Source: Emergomyces orientalis (Eukaryota; Ascomycota; Eurotiomycetes; Onygenales; Ajellomycetaceae). Taken from it: a DNA stretch of 64,000 nt. The stretch's first letter is position 1. Each line of letters opens with the position of its first letter. The notes beneath the pieces were generated by a model. The model saw only the letters and a program-made list of their open reading frames with translations, was not told the origin of the DNA and ran no database searches. The DNA lies in assembly GCA_002110485.1 (NCBI GenBank), contig MOWL01000088.1, positions 186,001 to 250,000 of the forward strand. The letters run 5' to 3'. This document shows positions 57,641 through 64,000 of the stretch, one piece after another. The translations under genes were made by a program, and so were the position numbers.

Positions 57641-59874
57641 TTTTGGGGGGAGGGTTTCTTTTATTAGGTATATAGGTATATAAGATGTTTATTGTTGTGT
57701 TTGGGGAAATGGTTGGGTATGTTTGGGCCTGAGTTGGGCTTTTTTGTGCCTGTGTATGGGGTAGCGCAGGGCGGGTAAAATATTAAATTTTTAGCTGAGC
57801 TCGGGTGGTGGTGGACTAGCTACATCTAGCTGGTGGTTTATGCAAGGCACGGGGGTAGACAGAGGCTAGGGGCATCCCGGGAGAAGAGGAGGAAACAAGA
57901 GGGAGATTGATGTAGTTCAAATATAAGTAAGTGATCTGTCTTGCAGGATATATATATCCACTGTATATATACCTGGATATGGGCACACGATGTTGTTGTT
58001 ATTTTGGCTGGTTTTATAATTTTTCTGTTTGGGCGGGAAACGGGAGGAAAAAGGCAGGAGAGTGTCACATGCAAAGATTGACCAGAGCCGCCAACTATTC
58101 CTATTTAGGCAATTTACAACCTCAACTCCTCACAATAACTTGATCCTTCATATATCCTTCATACAACCACGGCCTGGGAATGCTGTTAGATAACCCCATG
58201 ACTGCCTGCATCTTACCCGCAGAATAGCCCTCAGCTACTGCAGCTTACATCTTCTACCTCAATACTATGGTAATACTATGGGTTATGCATTCATCCGCTT
58301 GAGCTTGGGGCTTGGGCTGCACCTCCATCCTCAGTAGGTCATAAGATCATAAATTCCAGACTCCCCCCGCCATGTATAAAAATCAAGGAAATGCTGTGCT
58401 GCATCTATTCCTTGGATTGATGGACCAACTAAGAAGCACACTACTACACTGGAAGTTGGTTCAAATAAACTAAATATGTAAGCTCTGATTTTGTTTAATT
58501 TTGCGTCCTTCTTCAGATACACCTGTGCAGCGAGTAACAACTAGACACTAGATTTAAGCATAAAATACCCTTATTAACCCTGCTTCTGTTCTGACTCACT
58601 GGAAGTTTAACTATAATACACTTAACACTGGTGGAACAGAGCTTTCTGTCTCTCATATGTAGTAGATGTAAGACATATCAGAGGAGCAGAATCCCCCTGC
58701 TTTCTTTGTCTTTAAGCCATATCCTCACAACAGCACAACAATTCATCAGACACAAACAGAAAAATATCTCAAGACTCTCAAAATAATTCAATAGGGAGTA
58801 TCAAATGTCACGATCAATATCAGATATCACATCATATTTTCCGTGTCCGAAGATTTTGTCTTCATCATCATCATCATCATCGGACGGGGGCCAGGGGGGG
58901 AGCTCTACAAGTCGTTTAAAAAGGTTTATCTGGAGGCGAGTGAGATTATTTCGACCCAGAAGAGTCGAAGGAATAAGGTATTGAGGTTGCCCGGTTTGTT
59001 TTTGGAGGCCTGGGAGGAGGGGGCCAGGAGGCCGGAGGCGGAGCTCGAGAAATCTACTATTCATGCATTCACCTCACCTTCAACAACTGTCCTTGATGTA
59101 AGATATCATTCTAGTCTAATTCCATTTGAGAAACAGTATATCACAGAATTAGCTGATTAAATAATATGAAAGCTAGCAATTATTAGAGCATTTATACACT
59201 GTGATAATTGAGTGATGAATGAGGTAGGTGAATGTCTCTCAGAGAAACACTTCAATGTCCTTCTAAATATGAATATTTAAGTCCAGTCCAGTGAATATAT
59301 TTCTGCAGTAGTATTTAAATGTAATAGTATTTAGATAACAAAGTAATGATTTACAATTAATCATTTCAAGATAGTTAAGTAGTATAAAAGCACACAATAA
59401 TATCTCTAGTATAAGTTACAAGTATTCATGGCTTTTAAAGTCACACTTCTATTTGTAATAAAATATTTATATAACATGAGAATTTAAGAGACAGAGAAGC
59501 AATTCTGAAGCATTCAAAATATATATATTCAGATATCTCATAAGTAGCCTAATGTTATATATTTAGTTTCTGAATGAAAGAATTTCTGACCACAAAGACA
59601 ACACAGATGTGTTTTCAGAAGTAAAGTATATCATCACATCTTGCCTCTATCAAAGCCACCACTCACCCAAAATCTTCCGTTGGCTGCATGCTCATCATGA
59701 AAACTTCCAGACAATTTCACCACTCAACTCAAGATTCAATTTCCTTAAAGTCATTAAAATCATCATAAAAGTCAAAAATGGCTCCCAAAAACCGTAACTC
59801 CAATACCTATTGCAATGCAGTCTAAAGCAGTACAGCCCAGCACCATCCTCCAAATTCTATTTCCCCAGCCCATA
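57641..59874. other. Intergenic, partly AT-rich
   Basis: INSIG promoter side (to about 58.1 kb), then AT-rich sequence (58.5-59.7 kb) that resembles decayed repeat DNA in composition. A CAT-triplet run at 58864-58880 and a GC-rich island near 58880-59050 (105-codon frame, no domain) interrupt it. No transposon end or domain could be identified. Confidence 0.4.

Positions 59875-59900
<26 letters not shown>
59875..59900. repeat. AC dinucleotide microsatellite
   Basis: About 13 AC units just downstream of the Dim1 stop codon, hence in its 3' UTR. Confidence 0.9.
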
Positions 59901-59912
<12 letters not shown>

Positions 59913-59914
59913 TT

Positions 59915-60346
59915 TTAATACCGATACCTCGTCGAATAATCCTTCGGACTAACCACCAAACCCCTCCCCTTCTTCGCCCCCTTGTAAATAGTCTCAATAA
60001 TATCAATAAGCTCCTGCTTATCATCCAGCACCCAATTCAACTTATTATTATTCCCCGTCCCAAAATCGCACATCATATGCTTATTGCGGAAGAAGAACAT
60101 GATCGTCATGGGATCGTAGAGTTCGTACATTTGGTTGAAATCGGGCACTTGGTCGATGTCACAGACGTAGATTACGGCGAAGTTTTTGACACGGTCGGCG
60201 ATGCGGAAGAGGACTTCGTCTTGTCGCATGCAGTCAGGGTCCCAGTCGCGGCCGAAGCGGATTACGACGAGGCGCTCTTCGTCGGAGAGGATTGCTTGGT
60301 CGACGTGCCAGCCTGTGGTGAGATGGGGGAGGACGACGGAGCCCAT
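59915..60346 (-). CDS. DIB1: U5 snRNP 15 kDa protein Dim1/Dib1 (thioredoxin-like)
   Basis: An intronless frame of 143 residues, almost the exact length of Dim1/Dib1/TXNL4A. Family blocks are near invariant: VLPHLTTGWHVDQAI, VVIRFGRDWDPDCMRQDE, VYVCDIDQVPDFNQMYELYD, PMTIMFFFRNKHMM, DFGTGNNNKLNW and RGLVVSPKDYSTRYRY. It has a thioredoxin fold without a redox CxxC pair and acts as a core component of the U4/U6.U5 tri-snRNP before spliceosome activation. Confidence 0.97.
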   Translation of the reverse strand: MGSVVLPHLTTGWHVDQAILSDEERLVVIRFGRDWDPDCMRQDEVLFRIADRVKNFAVIYVCDIDQVPDFNQMYELYDPMTIMFFFRNKHMMCDFGTGNNNKLNWVLDDKQELIDIIETIYKGAKKGRGLVVSPKDYSTRYRY

Positions 60347-61174
60347 TATTCTTTTTGATTTTTGGTGGGCGTTCCAAAGGATGTAGAGGTAGTTGGAGGG
60401 AGGGAGTTTTCCGCTTCGTTCCTGGTTTTGTTGGGAGGAGATTTGTTCCGCTTGAACCGACTGGCCCTAGTTTCAACGGCGGTGGTAGAGACTGACGTAG
60501 CTTTAGCTAGGCTAGGGATTTATTCCAGAATCGCGAAGTGGGCAGGGAGGTATTCCGTTGTCAACGAATCCAGAAAACAATCGAACGCCGCCTGCTGTTG
60601 ATGTTGAGGTTGGTGGTTGATGGTTGCCCGTTCGAAGCATCAATAAAGTTTTGCGCTAATATTTAACCACGTGACGCATAGGGCTGAACCCAGCAAGCGA
60701 TATTTTGCAAGTTTTAGTTATGGTAAAATGAGTATGGGACCTCCAAATAAATTGGTAGAAGGTATTTATATAGTACTTACATAGATAGCTAACTCATTGG
60801 CCATGGAAATATCGAACACAACTAAATAATAAATTCTTTTTTCTTCTTCTCCCTTCACTAGAGGAACTTCTACCTCGCCGAAAAAAATCGGATCATTGGT
60901 GAAAGAATATGTATATGTAGAGTAGATGTTGAATGTCATACAAAAGGAAAAAAGTGAACAAAAAAAAATTTACAACGAAATAAAAAGCTTAGAAACGTGA
61001 ACGACATGGAATGCGTTAGGAGGCACAAAAGCAAGGAGGAAAAACATATATATATATATAATGAAGTTTATCAGGAGGCCATGGAGCGAAGGCAGGGCCA
61101 GGGGTGTACGTTTTTGCTTTTTGTTTGCTTTTTGCTAAATTTTTTTTTTTTTTTTTTTGAAATTTTTATTTTAA
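60347..61174. other. Intergenic, Dim1 promoter and PYC 3' flank
   Basis: Contains the upstream region of Dim1 and the 3' UTR of pyruvate carboxylase, with a TA repeat near 61047-61061 and a T-run at 61140-61158. No further gene is supported. Confidence 0.5.
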
Positions 61175-64000
61175 TCAAGCAGCCTTCACAATTTTACAGA
61201 TGAGATCCTGTCCGTCTACTGAATCGCCCTCCTTGACCTCAAGGCTGGATACGACACCGTGATGCGGGGCGGAGATAACCATTTCCTGCGGAAAAGGGCC
61301 AAGGGTTAGTATATTGTTCTTATAATAAAGTGAATAGTATGGATGATTGAAGTAGCAGTTAGGAAACAAAAATGGACACATACCATCTTCATCGCGCTAA
61401 GAACAGCAAGAGGATCTCCTTTCTTCACCTCCAACCCATCATGAACACGGATCTCAACAACAACACCACTCATAGGCGCGCCAACCTGGCTGCTATCGCT
61501 CAGATCCGCCTTGGGTCTGCTCGTGTCGTCGACGGCAGCAAGGTTATCGTCCACAGCAACCTGTCGAACCTCGCCGTTCATTTCATAGAACACCTCACGC
61601 TGGCCGGTCTGCTCAGAGAGTGGTCCCACCGCCAGTAACTTAAGAATAAGCACTTTGCCCTGTTCCAGCTCGACCGAGAACTCCTCGCCGATCTGCGGCC
61701 TGGCGAGAAAGTATTTTGTCGGCAGCACGGAGAGGTCGCCGTATTTCGCGACGAATTTGCGATAGTCTTCGAAGACCTTGGGGTACATGGCGTAACTGGC
61801 CACGTCGCATTCGGTGGCAGTGCCGAACTTCTCGCGCAGGTCGTTTTTGATTTTGGCAAGGTCGAGCGGCTCCAGGTGCAGGCCGGGGCGACTGTTGAGC
61901 TTGCGGCGCTCGCGGAGGGCTCGGGAACGGAGGGGCTCGGGGAACCCGCCGTATGGCTGGCCCATCAGTCCTTCGAAGAATTCCAGAACGGAACCGGGGA
62001 AGTCGAGTTCGCCAGCGCGAGTGACAACGTCATCAGGGGTAAGCTTGTTGGAGACCATGAACTGGGCCAGGTCACCAACAACTTTGGATGTTGGGGTGAC
62101 TTTGACGATGTCACCGAGCAGGTAGTTGGCTTGCTCATACGCTTTTTTGGTTTCAGCCCACTGGGTTCCGAGACCGAGCTGGTGGGCCTGGAAGATCAAG
62201 TTGGTCAGCTGGCCACCGGGGATTTCGTGCTCGTACACTTCTGGATCCGGGCCCGTCAGACCAGCTTCGAATGGCGAGTAGAGGAGGCGTAATTGCGCCC
62301 AATATGAATCGATAGCGCGTACATTACGGATGTTGAGCTTGGGATCGAGGTCTGTGCCTTCAAGAGATGCAAGGATGGCACCAACGCTGGGTTGAGAAGT
62401 CATTCCGGACATGCTGTCAGTAGCAGCATCGACGGCGTCCGCACCAGCCTGGGCACAAGCCACCATGGATGCAACACCGGTACCAGCAGAGTCATGGGTA
62501 TGCACGTGGATAGGAAGGTCGGGATATCTCTTGCGGATAGCTCCAACTAGAAGGGTGGCGGCCTGAGGCTTCAACACACCAGCCATATCCTTGATACCAA
62601 GAACATGTGTTCCAATCTCCACGATTTTGTCAACCAGACTAAGGTAGTAATCCAAGTTGTATTTCTTGCTTGGATTCAACATGTCACCACTATAGCAAAT
62701 GGTGGCTTCAATAACACCACCCGCGGCGGCAACAGCCTTCATGCCAACTTCGAGCTGGTCGATATCGTTCAGGGCATCGAAAACACGGAAAATATCCACG
62801 CCATATTTCTTGGCTTGTTTACAGAAATGGTAGATGGCGTTATCGGGAAGCCTAGGTAGCGACAGGTTCAGTAAATTAGAATAAAGTAATAAGATGGGAA
62901 CAGGGCCAAAATATTCAACTTACGAAGAGTATGCAACACCATTTGCACCACGGAGCAACATCTGGAAGGGGATATTAGGCACAGCTTTTCTCAGTTTCCG
63001 AAGACGATCCCATGGATCCTCATACAAGAATCTCATAGCAACATCGAAAGTAGCACCACCCCAGCACTCCAAACTGTAAGCATTGCTGTACGCGTAGCTG
63101 GTCTCCTTGGCAATATTCAACAAATCGACCGTTCGCACACGGGTAGCCAACAAAGACTGATGAGCGTCTCGCCAGGTGGTGTCCATGATCAAGCAACCCT
63201 TGTTGGCGCGGATGGCCTTGGCGAATCCAGTTGGGCCCTGCTCATCAATAATCTTTTTCCACCCTTGTGTGCACGGAAAGGTAATATCAATTGGCTTGTT
63301 ATTCTCATCAACCATGGTGGGCATGCTGATATCGCCCTTGAACTTGGGCTCGCCAATTTGACCCTTGATGCTGCTACCGTTAACGGCAACGTCGCCAAGG
63401 TAGGCCAACAATTTCTGGGCACGGTTCTGGCTGCCAATCATCGAGAACAACTCGGGCGAATCGTCAATGAAGGTGGTCCAGCAGGTACCATCGATGAAGG
63501 TAGGGTGGGTCAGGACAGATGCCAAGAATGGGATATTGGTCTTGACGCCACGGATGCGGAACTCGATAAGGGCCCGCAGCATCTTGCGTCGTACAATCTC
63601 ATAGGTGGAGCCACGGCAAGTGCACTTAACCAACATAGAATCGTAATGAGGGGTGATAATGGAGCCAGCAAAGCCGTTACCTCCATCAAGACGCACACCG
63701 TTCCCGCCAGCGGAACGGTAAACCTCAATCTTGCCAGTGTCGGGCGAGAACCCCTTGGTGGGGTCCTCAGTTGTGATACGGCACTGGATAGCGAAGCCAC
63801 GGGTTGTGATGCGGTCTTGCGTCAAGCCTAGCTGTTCAAGCGAAGCACCCGCAGCGATCTGGATCTGTGCGGCAACAATATCGATTCCAGTGATCTCCTC
63901 AGTGATGGTGTGCTCAACTTGGATGCGCGGATTGATTTCAATAAAGTAATAGCGGTTCTGTTGGTCGACAAGGAATTCGGCGGTACCAGCATTGCGGTAG
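61175..64000 (-). CDS. PYC: Pyruvate carboxylase, 5' end beyond the window
   Basis: Three exons are visible: from the window edge to 62924, 62851-61384 and 61285-61175. Biotin carboxylase domain: YYFIEINPRIQVEHT and GFAIQCRITTEDPTKGF. Carboxyltransferase domain: DTTWRDAHQSLLATRV, CWGGATFDVAMRFL and LGIKDMAGVLKP with the carboxylated Lys, then HVHTHDSAGTGVASMV. Biotinyl domain: VLSAMKM joined across the last intron to EMVISAPHHGVVSSLEV, so the biotin Lys lies beside the splice site. It makes oxaloacetate from pyruvate, bicarbonate and ATP (anaplerosis, gluconeogenesis) and is a single-chain enzyme in fungi. About one third of the N-terminal part lies outside the window. Confidence 0.96.

Overview
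The window is nuclear DNA of a filamentous ascomycete. The genes have short introns of about 50-110 nt with GT-AG ends, and the proteins are of Pezizomycotina type. AT-rich, mutation-decayed transposon islands lie between gene blocks. The protein style suggests Eurotiomycetes, possibly Onygenales; the order is an inference.

Layout. 0.6-2.3 kb: a broken F-box gene (minus). 5.9-7.2 kb: a four-exon NmrA/isoflavone-reductase-like oxidoreductase. 10.1-12.3 kb: the DEAD-box translation helicase DED1, behind a pyrimidine-rich leader and a probable 5' UTR intron. 12.3-16 kb: mostly low complexity, with a faint ankyrin-like remnant. 16.0-18.0 kb: a seven-exon cytochrome P450 whose only defect is one in-frame TGA. 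18.75-38.76 kb: a decayed serine beta-lactamase-like gene cut in two by an 18.9 kb nest of transposable elements.

The nest can be resolved to the base. The outer element, Copia-A (19520-38450, minus, 421-bp LTRs, target duplication GTATC), carries four later insertions: a 350-bp TG...CA insertion (22571-22920), a chromodomain Ty3/Gypsy element (23180-28799, 246-bp LTRs, duplication ATTAG), a Tc1/mariner element (29237-30766, TA duplication) and a young Ty1/Copia element, Copia-C (31470-37167, 100-bp LTRs differing at one base, duplication AAATA). All but Copia-C, and perhaps the 350-bp piece, show heavy transition-only decay resembling repeat-induced point mutation.

39.9-64 kb is a conserved housekeeping block: an INO80-complex Ies1-like protein (plus strand), then, all on the minus strand, clathrin heavy chain, the bifunctional purine enzyme AICAR transformylase/IMP cyclohydrolase, an INSIG-family sterol regulator, the U5 snRNP protein Dim1 and pyruvate carboxylase (5' end beyond the window). 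These act in unrelated cell functions and show no cluster logic. I found no rRNA gene, CRISPR array or convincing tRNA gene. The most unusual content is the nested insertion record and its mutation pattern; I see no clear new multi-gene system.
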